Assembly: GCA_012744475.1 (NCBI GenBank)
Contig: JAAYBV010000065.1
Span: forward strand, 110,187-174,186
Direction of reading: 5' to 3'
From: Phycisphaerae bacterium
Lineage (GTDB): Bacteria > Planctomycetota > Phycisphaerae > Sedimentisphaerales > Anaerobacaceae
Length of the DNA: 64,000 nucleotides
The notes beneath the pieces were generated by a model that saw nothing but the letters and a program-made list of their open reading frames with translations, ran no database searches and was not told where the DNA came from. The position numbers were made by a program, and so were the translations under genes. Of the stretch, positions 7,603 through 16,486 are shown one piece after another. Position 1 is the first letter of the stretch, and every line of letters begins with the position of its first letter.

Positions 7603-8442
7603 TCAATTCTGTCGCTTCCTGAGCAACTCCATAACCTCTCCGACCTCCATCTCTTCCAGTTGGTCGTAGGGCAATCCCGTGGCGGGGTCCACGCCATCGT
7701 TGCCCCGACGAACGTCCGACTCGCTGCCGGTTTCCTCGGCCGCTCCCCGCAGGGTCAGGGCCAGAGCCTCGATGGACTCAACCTGGAGGTCTTTTTCTTC
7801 TTCGGTCGGGCTTCCCTGGCTGCGAATGTAGATATCCAGATTGTGCTTGATGAACGCGCCGTCCTCGGTCACGAGCAACCCGTTCTCGATCCACTTCTCG
7901 ATTGTCTCGGCGTCGACTCCGGCATAGCCGGCCGCGTCCTCGACCGTATCGAGAAGCTGCTCGGCCGCCAGCGTCTCCAGGTCCTCCTCTCCCAGAAGCT
8001 GCTCGGCCTGCTGGTCGGTCAGCGTGGTGATCCAGTGGACCAGCTCGACCGTTTGTGTCTCGCCCGACGGATCGACGTATTCAGCCGAGCAGACCGCGCG
8101 GAGCCACATCTGGCCCATCGCCGGTTCGGAGAAAGCTTCCACCACCGTCCGCCACGCGATGCCGGGATAGCGGTCGCTCGTACCGTATTCCACTTGCTCG
8201 CTGAGCGTGTCGGAGGCCAGGAGCGTTTCCAGATTCTCGCGGGCCGTCTGGAAAGCCGCCATCTGAAACGCCGAGTTGGCGGCAGTGCCCATGCACCGGT
8301 TCATCACGATCAGTACGCTCGAACTGGCGAACGCCAGAATCACCAGAGAAGTGACCACCTCCAGGAGCGTGAACGCCCCCCGTCGGGGACGCCCCGTCGC
8401 CCTGTCTGTCGTGTCCAACGTGCTGGTTCGGTTTTCGTACAT
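7603..8442 (-). CDS. gspI: Type II secretion minor pseudopilin GspI-like, unusually long
   Basis: 279 residues, roughly twice the family's usual 120-130. The leader ends RRGA and continues FTLLEVVTSLVILAFASSSVL, so the peptidase would cut after Ala with Glu at +5. The helix is followed by AFQMAAFQTARENLETLLAS, a GspI-like segment. The extra C-terminal part is very acidic (runs of E, D and Q such as TDQQAEQLLGEEDLETLAAEQLLD) and probably helical. Spacing to gspH and gspJ is about 35 bases, fitting one transcript. Assignment to I rather than another minor pilin rests mainly on order. Confidence 0.75.
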   Translation of the reverse strand: MYENRTSTLDTTDRATGRPRRGAFTLLEVVTSLVILAFASSSVLIVMNRCMGTAANSAFQMAAFQTARENLETLLASDTLSEQVEYGTSDRYPGIAWRTVVEAFSEPAMGQMWLRAVCSAEYVDPSGETQTVELVHWITTLTDQQAEQLLGEEDLETLAAEQLLDTVEDAAGYAGVDAETIEKWIENGLLVTEDGAFIKHNLDIYIRSQGSPTEEEKDLQVESIEALALTLRGAAEETGSESDVRRGNDGVDPATGLPYDQLEEMEVGEVMELLRKRQN

Positions 8443-8474
8443 GCTTGAGTCAAGGGCCGAAATCGGCCGGAATA

Positions 8475-9086
8475 TCAGAAGGACGGCACCTCGTCCTTGG
8501 CCTTGGGACGCATCAATTCGGCGTCACCTTCGAGCACCTGAACAATCGGAACCAATCGTCCGACCGCGACCGTGTGGGCCTGCTCGCCTTCGTCGAGAAA
8601 GACCACTTTGCCGCCATACTGCCAGCCGGCGTGGCCCACGCGAAACTTGGCCTGCCCCTCGTTGGCGTAGGTGCCGTCGTCGAACTCGACGTAGGAGACG
8701 CGACAACTGTCTCCGAACTGCCCGTCGACGATGATCTCCTCATCGAGCACCTCGGCCAGGTTCGACGAGCTGATCTGACGGAGCAGGTAGGTCTGCTCGG
8801 TGACGTCCACGATCACTTCATAGCGACGTCCCGTCTCGGCGGCCGTCGAGGCCGCCATCTGCATGGCCGAGACGAAACTCTGCACCTGCGCCTTGAACGT
8901 ACTGCGCCGCAGCGTCCCGAAAAGGTTCACCTGAGCCATCAACACGAACAGCGCCAGCATGGAAAGCACGACGATCAGCTCGATCAGGCTGAACGCTCCG
9001 ATCCGCGGCCTGGTCAACCGTCTGACGACCGGCGAATCAGGTTCGGCCCGAGGTCGATCAGCGATCCGTGCTGAGCAGGTCCGCAT
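8475..9086 (-). CDS. gspH: Type II secretion minor pseudopilin GspH-like
   Basis: About 203 residues. The prepilin motif is RIGA/FSLIE with Glu at +5, then LIVVLSMLALFVLMAQV, followed by a beta-rich GspH-type domain (FVSAMQMAASTAAETGRRYEVIVD). An ATG at 9086 with GAGG six bases upstream overlaps the end of gspG by 29 bases; a longer start at 9113 lacks such a site. GspH-type minor pilins help to prime pseudopilus assembly. The leader peptide before the cleavage site is long (about 30 residues). Confidence 0.8.
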   Translation of the reverse strand: MRTCSARIADRPRAEPDSPVVRRLTRPRIGAFSLIELIVVLSMLALFVLMAQVNLFGTLRRSTFKAQVQSFVSAMQMAASTAAETGRRYEVIVDVTEQTYLLRQISSSNLAEVLDEEIIVDGQFGDSCRVSYVEFDDGTYANEGQAKFRVGHAGWQYGGKVVFLDEGEQAHTVAVGRLVPIVQVLEGDAELMRPKAKDEVPSF

Positions 9087-9498
9087 TGTAGTCCTCGCCG
9101 CCGTCGAGACCATCGGCCCCCAAGCTCTTGATCACGAAGGGTTTGCCGCTCTCGGGATACAGCTCATAGATAAACTCGCGTCCCCAGCCATCTGTGGGCA
9201 CCTCCGTGGTGTCCAGATAGCCGCCCGGCTGCACATTCGTCACGTCTGGCGGTGCTTCGATCAGCGCGTACAACCCTTCATCCTCGGTGGGATAGCGGTT
9301 GGTGTCCATGTAGAACTGATTGACGGCGCTGGCCAGTTGCCGCAGACTCGCCTTCGTGGTCGTGACCTTGGCCCGTTCGGTCTGCCCGACGAAGTTCTTG
9401 ACCACGACGCCGGCCAGAAGCCCGAGAATGATCAGGACGGCCATCAGTTCGACCATCGTGAAACCGGTTCTGATTTGTCGCCTTTTACTCTCCTTCAT
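9058..9498 (-). CDS. gspG: Type II secretion major pseudopilin GspG
   Basis: 146 residues. Leader MKESKRRQIRTG, cleavage before FTMVE (Glu +5), then the hydrophobic helix LMAVLIILGLLAGVVVKN. The pseudopilin-specific features are present: TTKASLRQLASAVNQFYMDTNRYPTEDEGL (GspG helix with YPT..QGL-like motif), PTDGWGREFIYELYP (the DPWG.PY equivalent) and a C-terminal calcium-loop-like LGADGLDGGEDYNADL. Length and motifs are those of the main pseudopilus subunit. The ATG is preceded by AAGGAG. The gene overlaps gspH downstream. Confidence 0.93.
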   Translation of the reverse strand: MKESKRRQIRTGFTMVELMAVLIILGLLAGVVVKNFVGQTERAKVTTTKASLRQLASAVNQFYMDTNRYPTEDEGLYALIEAPPDVTNVQPGGYLDTTEVPTDGWGREFIYELYPESGKPFVIKSLGADGLDGGEDYNADLLSTDR

Positions 9499-9521
9499 AA
9501 TCCATCGACTCCTTTTCCTGC

Positions 9522-10739
9522 TCAGAAGTTTGCCACGGAAATCCGCAGAATCGGCAGGATGGTCGCGTACGCGATGACGCCGACGACTCCCGCCATGACA
9601 ATGATGATGACCGGCTCGACCGCCGCGCTGAGGCGCTCGATCACGACGTCGGTCGAAGACTCCAGGTTTTCGCTGATGCTCTTGAGCATCGTCTCCAGCT
9701 CGCCGCTTTTCTCGCCGACCGCCACCATGTGCGCGATGGCCGGATCGATCACCCCGCTGTCCCGCAGCGGCGTGGCGATATCCGCGCCGGCCAGGATGCG
9801 CTCGCGCGCGTGCTGGATCGCCCGCTTCATCAGACTGTTGCCGGTGGTCTCGGCGACGACGCGAAGCGATTCGGCCATCGCCAGACCCGAGCCGATCAGG
9901 GTCGAGAGCGTCGAAGCGAAACGAGCCACCACCCGCTGCTTGATCAAAGGTCCGAAGAACGGCAACGACAGGATGAATTTGTCCCGCAGATAGGCCCCGC
10001 GTTCGGTGCGGAAGATCTTCCGCAGAATCAGGACCACCGCCGCCAGGCCCGCGAGAATGACCAGAATCCACCAGCTCATGATCACGTGGCTGAAATTCAT
10101 CAGTTGGGCGGTGATCCAGGGCAATTCCTGCCCGGCCCGCTCGATCTGCGCCCCGATCTTCGGAATGACCTTGGTCGTGAGAATCAGAACCGCCAGGACG
10201 CAGAAACAGATCAGAACGATCGGGTAGATCATCGCGGTGACGACCTTGGCCTCGACGCGCTGGCGTTTCTCCATGAAGTTGGCGATGGTCCGCAGACTGC
10301 CGCCCAGCGTGCCGGTGACTTCGCCGACTCGCACCATCGCCACGTAGATCACGTCGAAGTAGTCGCGATACTCATTCAGCGCGTCGGTGAACGATTCGCC
10401 GGTCACGACGCGATCGCGAATCTCCGTCAGCGCCGTCTTGAACCGGTGATCGGACGTCTGAAGCGTCAGAACGGACAGGGCCTCGGTCAGTTTGATGCCG
10501 GAGTTGAGCAGTGTGGCCAGTTGCTTGGTGAAATCGACGATCTGCGACTTGCTGACCTTGCGAAACGAGCGGAGCAATGCGTGCTGGCTCTCGGCGGCGG
10601 AGGAAATCTCGGTGACGGACGAAGGATGAACGCTCCGAACGCGCAGTTGTTTTCGGGCGGCATAGGGACTCTCGGCAGTGATCGTCCCCTTGATCTTCTT
10701 GCCGCCTGCGGCGATCGCTGTGTATTGGTATCTCGGCAT
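9522..10739 (-). CDS. gspF: Type II secretion inner-membrane platform protein GspF
   Basis: 405 residues, normal length. Two T2SSF domains are seen: the first with FTKQLATLLNSGIKLTEALSVL and VRVGEVTGTLGGSL, the second with FASTLSTLIGSGLAMAESLRVV and VAVGEKSGELETML, each followed by hydrophobic segments; a last helix VEPVIIIVMAGVVGVIAYATILPIL closes the protein. The N-terminus MPRYQYTAIAAGGKKIKGTITAES is typical. GspF is the polytopic core that couples the GspE ATPase to pseudopilus extension. It ends 23 bases before gspG. Confidence 0.95.
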   Translation of the reverse strand: MPRYQYTAIAAGGKKIKGTITAESPYAARKQLRVRSVHPSSVTEISSAAESQHALLRSFRKVSKSQIVDFTKQLATLLNSGIKLTEALSVLTLQTSDHRFKTALTEIRDRVVTGESFTDALNEYRDYFDVIYVAMVRVGEVTGTLGGSLRTIANFMEKRQRVEAKVVTAMIYPIVLICFCVLAVLILTTKVIPKIGAQIERAGQELPWITAQLMNFSHVIMSWWILVILAGLAAVVLILRKIFRTERGAYLRDKFILSLPFFGPLIKQRVVARFASTLSTLIGSGLAMAESLRVVAETTGNSLMKRAIQHARERILAGADIATPLRDSGVIDPAIAHMVAVGEKSGELETMLKSISENLESSTDVVIERLSAAVEPVIIIVMAGVVGVIAYATILPILRISVANF

Positions 10740-10818
10740 AGAGAAATCTGAATATCAAAACACTTCAAATCCTTCAAGCGTTGACGTCGCCCAACGCTTG
10801 GTCGTTTGTGGAGCGATC

Positions 10819-12516
10819 CTACGACACGTCGGCCTGAGTCACTCTCAGGACCTCCGGGAGCGTCGTGATCCCGGCCAGGACCTTTCGAGCCCCGTCCATG
10901 CGAAGCGTCTGCATGCCCGCCTGGACAGCCAGCCTCTTGATCTGTCCGGCCGTTTCCTGTCGGTAGATCATCTCCTGAATCGCCTCGTTGATGAGCATCA
11001 CCTCGTAGATGCCCGTTCGCCCGCGATAGCCCGTCTGGAAACACCGCGAGCAGCCCTCGCCGACGAAGAACGTGGCGTCCTTGTACTCTTCCAGACCCAG
11101 GTCCCTCAACTCGTGCGGCGCCGGCGCCATGGGTCGTTTGCAGTCCGGACAGACCCGGCGCACCAGACGCTGGGCGATGATCGCGATGAGCGAGGAGCTG
11201 ACCAGGTAAGGCTCCACGCCGAGGTCCAGGAGCCGGCTCACCGCGCCGGCCGAGTCGTTCGTGTGGAGCGTGCTGAAGACCAGGTGGCCCGTCAAGGAGG
11301 ATTGGATCGCCATGCGGGCGGTCTCGATGTCGCGGACTTCGCCGACCATGATCACGTCAGGGTCCTGACGCAGCACGTGCCGCAGCGAAGTGGCGAACGT
11401 CATCCCTTTCTTATTGGCGACCTGAATCTGACTGATGCCCTCGAGCTGGTACTCGATGGGGTCTTCGATCGTCAGAACGTTCTTCTCAGCGGAGTTGATC
11501 CGGTTCAGGTAGGCATAGAGACTGGTGCTCTTGCCGCTGCCGGTCGGGCCGGTCACGAAGATCACGCCGTGAGCGCGGTGCAGCAGGCTATCGAGCTTCT
11601 TGAGGTCCTCCGGCCACAGGCCGAGTTCCTCCAGGGCGAGCACGCCGGTGCTCTTGTCGAGCAGACGCAGCACGCTGCGCTCGCCGAAGCTGGTCGGAAC
11701 CGTGCTCACGCGAAGGTCTACTTCGCGCTGTCCGAGCCGCACGCTGGATCGCCCGTCCTGAGGCATTCGGCGTTCGGCGATGTCCATCCCCGCCATGACC
11801 TTGATACGGGAGGTGATCAACGGCAGCACGTTGCGATTCAACGTCAGCACGTCGTACAGAATGCCGTCGATCCGATAGCGGATCTGAATCTTGGTTTCGT
11901 AGGGGTGCACGTGAATGTCGCTGGCCCTCAACTGGAGGGCGCGAAACAAAATGTCATTGACCAGCCGAATGACTGGCGGGCGATTGACCACGTCGAGCAG
12001 ATCGTCGGAGGCCGAGACCTCGTCGACGAGCTGATCGAGGTTCTGCGAATCCAGCTCTTCGGCGACCTCTTCGATCACAGTGTTGCGCTGCTCGTAGGCA
12101 ACGTCGATCACCGCCGTGATGGCGGCCCGTGTCGCCACCGCCGGCCGGACCGGCATCCCCGTCATCTTTGAGACGTTGTCCAGCACGTTCGTATCCAGCG
12201 GCCGGGACAGAACAACGGTCAGCTCCCCGTTGCTATCTTCCGACTTGACGCCGATCAGGAAGTGGTGCTGAGCATACGTCGGCGGAACGGATTGGATGAA
12301 TTCCGAAGGAACGGACTTCTCGGGAATCTCCGGGAAGTACTCCCAGCCCAGGGACTCGGCGAACAGCTTCAGGACCACGTCTTCGGTGAAGTACGGACAA
12401 TTGAGCAGCGCCTCGTCCAGCCGTCCCTGCCCGGCGTTCTGGTCCAGGAGGCTGGTCAACTGCTCGACGTTGACCAGTCCTGTCCTTTTCGCCGCTTGTA
12501 TGAGCAGATTCTTCAT
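10819..12516 (-). CDS. gspE: Type II secretion ATPase GspE
   Basis: 565 residues. N-terminal GspE_N (MshEN-like) domain to about 140, then the ATPase: Walker A GPTGSGKS at 323-330, Asp box LTIEDPIEYQLEGISQIQV near 348-366, Walker B DPDVIMVGE at 385-393, His box LVFSTLHTNDS near 412-422, and a zinc-binding tetracysteine module (Cys456, Cys459, Cys489, Cys492). The ISQIQV signature and the Cys module mark it as GspE rather than PilT. It powers pseudopilus assembly on the cytoplasmic face by docking to GspL. gspF follows after 79 bases. Confidence 0.95.
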   Translation of the reverse strand: MKNLLIQAAKRTGLVNVEQLTSLLDQNAGQGRLDEALLNCPYFTEDVVLKLFAESLGWEYFPEIPEKSVPSEFIQSVPPTYAQHHFLIGVKSEDSNGELTVVLSRPLDTNVLDNVSKMTGMPVRPAVATRAAITAVIDVAYEQRNTVIEEVAEELDSQNLDQLVDEVSASDDLLDVVNRPPVIRLVNDILFRALQLRASDIHVHPYETKIQIRYRIDGILYDVLTLNRNVLPLITSRIKVMAGMDIAERRMPQDGRSSVRLGQREVDLRVSTVPTSFGERSVLRLLDKSTGVLALEELGLWPEDLKKLDSLLHRAHGVIFVTGPTGSGKSTSLYAYLNRINSAEKNVLTIEDPIEYQLEGISQIQVANKKGMTFATSLRHVLRQDPDVIMVGEVRDIETARMAIQSSLTGHLVFSTLHTNDSAGAVSRLLDLGVEPYLVSSSLIAIIAQRLVRRVCPDCKRPMAPAPHELRDLGLEEYKDATFFVGEGCSRCFQTGYRGRTGIYEVMLINEAIQEMIYRQETAGQIKRLAVQAGMQTLRMDGARKVLAGITTLPEVLRVTQADVS

Positions 12517-12549
12517 AGATTCCGTTGCCTGTGCATCTGGACTTCCTGG

Positions 12550-15500
12550 TTACTGCGCTTCCAGAACCCGCTCCGGCTGAATCGGCTTCGGCTTGATCCC
12601 CGGCCAGTCCTGGTGGGTCTGGAACTCCTTCTCATGCTGCTCGAAGGCCAATCGGTTCCGCTCGGAGAGCCGTTCCAGCTCCTCCATGGCGTGCCCGGTG
12701 GCCAGATCGGGTCGGATCACCTCCGCCTTGACGAAGATGTACAGCTTGCTCTGCTTGTCCGAGTTGTTGATGCCCCGGAACAGGCCTCCGACCAGCGGGA
12801 TGTCGCCCAGGATCGGTACCTTCTTGCCGCCTTTGGTCTGATTGAGCTTGAGCAAACCACCGAGGATAACCGTACTTCCATCCGGTACGGTCACGGCGGT
12901 GTTGAGTTCGCTGGCGGTCGTGTCCGGCGGCTTCTCCGTGCCGGCGGTCAAGAAATCGGACCGGACCAGACCAATGTCCAGACGAAGAAGATCCCCTTCG
13001 CTGATGTGCGGCGTGATCTCCAGGGTGATGCCGGCCTCATAGGGCTCGTAATCCAATGCCGTCTGAATGAGCGAGGTTTCAGTGCCGGCGCCGCCCGAAC
13101 TGACGGGAATCGACGACTTCTTCTCGACGTACGTCGTGTCCGTCGTCTTGATCGTGCCCGGCTCGTTGTCGTTGACCAGAATCTTCGGCTTGGCCAGCAC
13201 GCGCCCGTAGTTCTTGGACTGCATCGCCGTCAGCAGAGCATTGACGTGCTTGTCCCCATAGAACGCTCTGAGGTCGCCTCCATCCGACTGCATATCGACA
13301 AACTGGGTCCGATCGCTTTGGGCCAGCTTGTCGAGAATCGTGTCGGAAGTCACCGAGGCAGCGCCCGTGCTGCCAGCTATGATGGTGTTCGTCAGGCCGG
13401 AGGTGTAGTTCAGGTTCGGGATGCTCTGGATCAGGTTGAGATCGTAGTTGAACGCGTCGGTCTTCGTAATTTCGACCAGGGTCACGTCGATAAGAACCTG
13501 CGGCCGGCGCTTGTCCAGCTTCTGAACCAGGTCGGAAATCCACGTCTGATTCCTCTTGCTGGCGTAGACGATCAGCGAATAGGTGTTGGGATCGGGAACG
13601 ATGACAATTTCGTCCTCGCGCCGCTTGGTGACGGTCGTCTGGATCTTGCCCTCGGCGTCCTGGTTCTGCGTCGTCTCCTGGATGAGACTCTGGAGCACGG
13701 TGGCCAGGTGATCGGGCGACGAGTTTTCGAGAGGATAGATCTTGTAGGGGATCTCATTCTCGAGCATCTCGCTGTCGACGTAGCTGATGATGGTCTCGAT
13801 CTGGGCGTGCTGTTCCTGGGTCGCGTTGACGAGCAGCGAATTGGTCGACTCCACCACCACCACCTGGGGTTCGCCCACGGGACCTTCTTCGGTGATCTCC
13901 GTCGGCATGGCCGCGGTCGGGGCGTTGACCGCCGCAGCCGCCCGAGCCGCCGCAGCCGCCTGCGCCGCTGCCGTCGGGCTGGTGGCGGTCCTGGGCCCTC
14001 CGGTCAGGCGACTGGAAGCACTCGTTTCCGGCAGCTTCGTAATAATGGACAACTCATAGAGCTTGCGGCTGACCTCGTCCGCGTCCACGTGTCGGATCCG
14101 GTACAGCTTCATCGAGCGCAGGTCCGCCTGTTCGACATCCAGAGTATCGACCAAATCCTCAACCACGTCCAACTGGTCCTTGACCCCGATCATGAGAATG
14201 CGGTTCGTCCGTTCGTCCGCATCCAGGTACACGCTGGGCTTGGCTGCCGCTTGCTCTGGCGCAGCGCCCGGCGTCGTGCGCCGGGCCGTAGCCGCCGCCT
14301 GGGCCTGGGCCCGCGCCCGCGCCTGCCGCTGGCGATATGCGACCTCGGATTCTCCCGGCGTTCTCTGAAGGGTCGTCGCGGCATCTTCGACACCGACCGT
14401 CACGGCAACGCTTTCGAGCTGCTCGGCCAAGGCCTTGACCTTCTCCGCCAGGTTGGTCGCCATCGTGTAGCGGAGCTGACGGAACCGGAATTTGCGCGGT
14501 TCGCCCGGTCTGTCCACTACCTCAAGCAACTGCTCGATCCGCGCCATGCGATAGGCATAGGCCGTGACAATCAGAGTCTTGCTCTCCGGAATGGGTGTGA
14601 CTTCGACGGAGAGCTTCATGTTGTCCAGGAGGGCCTGCGCCGTCGTCGTGTCAATATGCTGAAGCTCGAAGACGCGCGTGGCCACCACGTTGCCGGCCTC
14701 CGGGGGCTCTTCGCCCGGTTTCACGATCACAGGGTCGGCTTCGAGCGCATCGTCAACCGGGACGATGGTGACGATATTGCCCTTGTGTCGCGTCATGGCC
14801 AGCCTCTGGAACTTCAGTACGGACTCCAGCAGGAGATATAGGTCTCGGACTCTCATCGACCCGCGCAGGTTGCCATTCAACTTGAGCGTCACCTCGCCGG
14901 TGATTTTGGTGGGGTCGTAGACATAGTCGAGATTCATGTACTTGCCCACGAGGTCCAGTAACTGGATCACGGGGAGCCTCTCCGGCAGATTCAGGTCAAC
15001 GATCCGATCGTCTTCGGTCGCCAGCCGGGGCGTGTACGCATTCGCGTCGGGCGCGGGCGGCGGGAGTGGTCCCGGCCCTGCGGCCTGGGCAACCTGGATG
15101 GCCGGACCGGTTTCGGCCGGCACGACCTGGCCCGGTTGAAGAGCGATCGGCTCAGCGGGCCTCTCGGCGGCCGCATCGGCTCCGGCGGGAACCGGGACCG
15201 AGGGCTCCGGGACAGTCGCCTGTCCCAGCGCCAGATCCAGGGCCAGGGGCTTGCGCTCCGTCTCCAGAATGCGAGGCGGCAACGTCAGGGAATCGGGCGT
15301 CACAAGACGATCCGGATTCAACTCCGCCGCCCACAGCCGCGTTTCGAGAAGCTTGGTTTGCATATCATCGGGCAGCGTGATCTTTTCCGAATCGGCCCGA
15401 TTCGTTGCGGCCTCCGACGGCACAGGCAACGCGGGTCTCGGCGCTTGCCTGCTCGCGATCTTCCTCTGTCCCAACACCTGGGGCCCCAGTTCGACGGCCA

Positions 15501-16008
15501 GGGCAATATCCTGGAGCTGAAAAATCGGCGCCACGGCCCAAACGAAACCGTTATGAGTGTCGATGATGGCTTTGGCCTTCCCGGCCTCGGACGGGGGCTG
15601 CGCGAAGCTCCCGATGCAGACGCTGCCAACGGCCGCCGCGATGCGTTCGCTGGGCGGAAGACCCAGGGCCGAGGAAGCCGGCCCGAGTTGCTTGATCTGG
15701 AAATCCTCGTGCGCATCGACCAGACTCAACAGAGCGGCCACCTTCCGGAGATCGTCCGGACAGCCGGTCACCAGCAGCGCATTGGTGCCTGGCATCCGCG
15801 ACGCCGTCGCCAGATTGAGCGTCGAGAGAAATTCCCGTGCTCGCTCGGGGGAGATGTGGTTCAGCAAGAAGATTCGGTGGTCGGCCCCGGCGGATGGGAC
15901 GCCCGGATCCGAGGCCCACAGGGAACCGTTGCACAGCACGCAGAGGCCAAGGAGAGCCGCGAACAGGACCTTGTGGCGCCTCTTATCCAAGAAATGCCGT
16001 TCCGTCAT
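12550..16008 (-). CDS. gspD: Type II secretion outer-membrane secretin GspD, enlarged
   Basis: 1152 residues against about 650-750 for typical GspD. A signal sequence (VLFAALLGLCVLCNGSLWA) is followed by about 330 residues of non-secretin sequence, with two short secretin/TonB-like repeats and Pro/Ala-rich linkers, then N0-N3 ring domains (for example RVFELQHIDTTTAQALLDNM and YRIRHVDADEVSRKLYEL) and the secretin barrel. An Ala-rich linker with runs such as AAAQAAAAARAAAAV splits the N-domains. The barrel has the secretin signature VPDGSTVILGGL and GGKKVPILGDIPLVGGLF. It forms the outer-membrane gate through which folded periplasmic proteins leave. No pilotin gene is visible. Confidence 0.93.
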   Translation of the reverse strand: MTERHFLDKRRHKVLFAALLGLCVLCNGSLWASDPGVPSAGADHRIFLLNHISPERAREFLSTLNLATASRMPGTNALLVTGCPDDLRKVAALLSLVDAHEDFQIKQLGPASSALGLPPSERIAAAVGSVCIGSFAQPPSEAGKAKAIIDTHNGFVWAVAPIFQLQDIALAVELGPQVLGQRKIASRQAPRPALPVPSEAATNRADSEKITLPDDMQTKLLETRLWAAELNPDRLVTPDSLTLPPRILETERKPLALDLALGQATVPEPSVPVPAGADAAAERPAEPIALQPGQVVPAETGPAIQVAQAAGPGPLPPPAPDANAYTPRLATEDDRIVDLNLPERLPVIQLLDLVGKYMNLDYVYDPTKITGEVTLKLNGNLRGSMRVRDLYLLLESVLKFQRLAMTRHKGNIVTIVPVDDALEADPVIVKPGEEPPEAGNVVATRVFELQHIDTTTAQALLDNMKLSVEVTPIPESKTLIVTAYAYRMARIEQLLEVVDRPGEPRKFRFRQLRYTMATNLAEKVKALAEQLESVAVTVGVEDAATTLQRTPGESEVAYRQRQARARAQAQAAATARRTTPGAAPEQAAAKPSVYLDADERTNRILMIGVKDQLDVVEDLVDTLDVEQADLRSMKLYRIRHVDADEVSRKLYELSIITKLPETSASSRLTGGPRTATSPTAAAQAAAAARAAAAVNAPTAAMPTEITEEGPVGEPQVVVVESTNSLLVNATQEQHAQIETIISYVDSEMLENEIPYKIYPLENSSPDHLATVLQSLIQETTQNQDAEGKIQTTVTKRREDEIVIVPDPNTYSLIVYASKRNQTWISDLVQKLDKRRPQVLIDVTLVEITKTDAFNYDLNLIQSIPNLNYTSGLTNTIIAGSTGAASVTSDTILDKLAQSDRTQFVDMQSDGGDLRAFYGDKHVNALLTAMQSKNYGRVLAKPKILVNDNEPGTIKTTDTTYVEKKSSIPVSSGGAGTETSLIQTALDYEPYEAGITLEITPHISEGDLLRLDIGLVRSDFLTAGTEKPPDTTASELNTAVTVPDGSTVILGGLLKLNQTKGGKKVPILGDIPLVGGLFRGINNSDKQSKLYIFVKAEVIRPDLATGHAMEELERLSERNRLAFEQHEKEFQTHQDWPGIKPKPIQPERVLEAQ

Positions 16009-16486
16009 CGCTCATTACCCCGCATCAAAATCACCCTTCTCCATGCTACTTCAAAGACGACTGAGTCTTCTACGTCAAGAAAGCCGATGACGACTTCGCT
16101 GGACCCGGCCATCCGGTCCAGCCAGGCGACTTCCGGCTGTAGCTGTGCAAAGATTCACGGTCCGCCCTGTCGGCGAACCGGTCTGGACACACCGAATCAC
16201 ATACCTATTCAGACATCGCTGAGGAGGGAAAGTTCCCGCTTCGCCCACAAAAAACCGCCCTGCCAGCACTGCCGGACGAGGCGGATGTTCTCTGTGGAGA
16301 CGCGGCCTCGACGGCGCGCGAATCGATCGGATTCGACAGGAGATGACGCACCTGTCCTATCCGATAATAACGTGGCTGACGACACGCGTACGCATGGCGA
16401 GCGGGTGGTCCTGGCAGCCGTGCCGTGGGGCAAGGCGGAGGGTGTTGGGCAACGATATGGGGGTCGGTCCGCAAGGACCGAGAAGG
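16009..16486. other. Intergenic gap inside the gsp block
   Basis: About 480 bases between gspC and gspD, unusually long for this otherwise tight operon. It holds the GCAA-loop hairpin described separately and another short inverted repeat (GACAGG/CCTGTC near 16337-16358). Short open frames exist on both strands but none has a start signal or recognisable content. A processing site or an internal promoter for gspD onward is possible. Confidence 0.5.
16465..16480 (-). terminator. Tetraloop hairpin directly after gspC
   Basis: CGGTCC and GGACCG pair perfectly around a 4-base loop (GCAA on the plus strand, TTGC on the minus strand), 6 bases after the gspC stop. There is no T-run, so it may be an attenuator, an mRNA-stabilising stem or a weak terminator. 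Confidence 0.35.
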
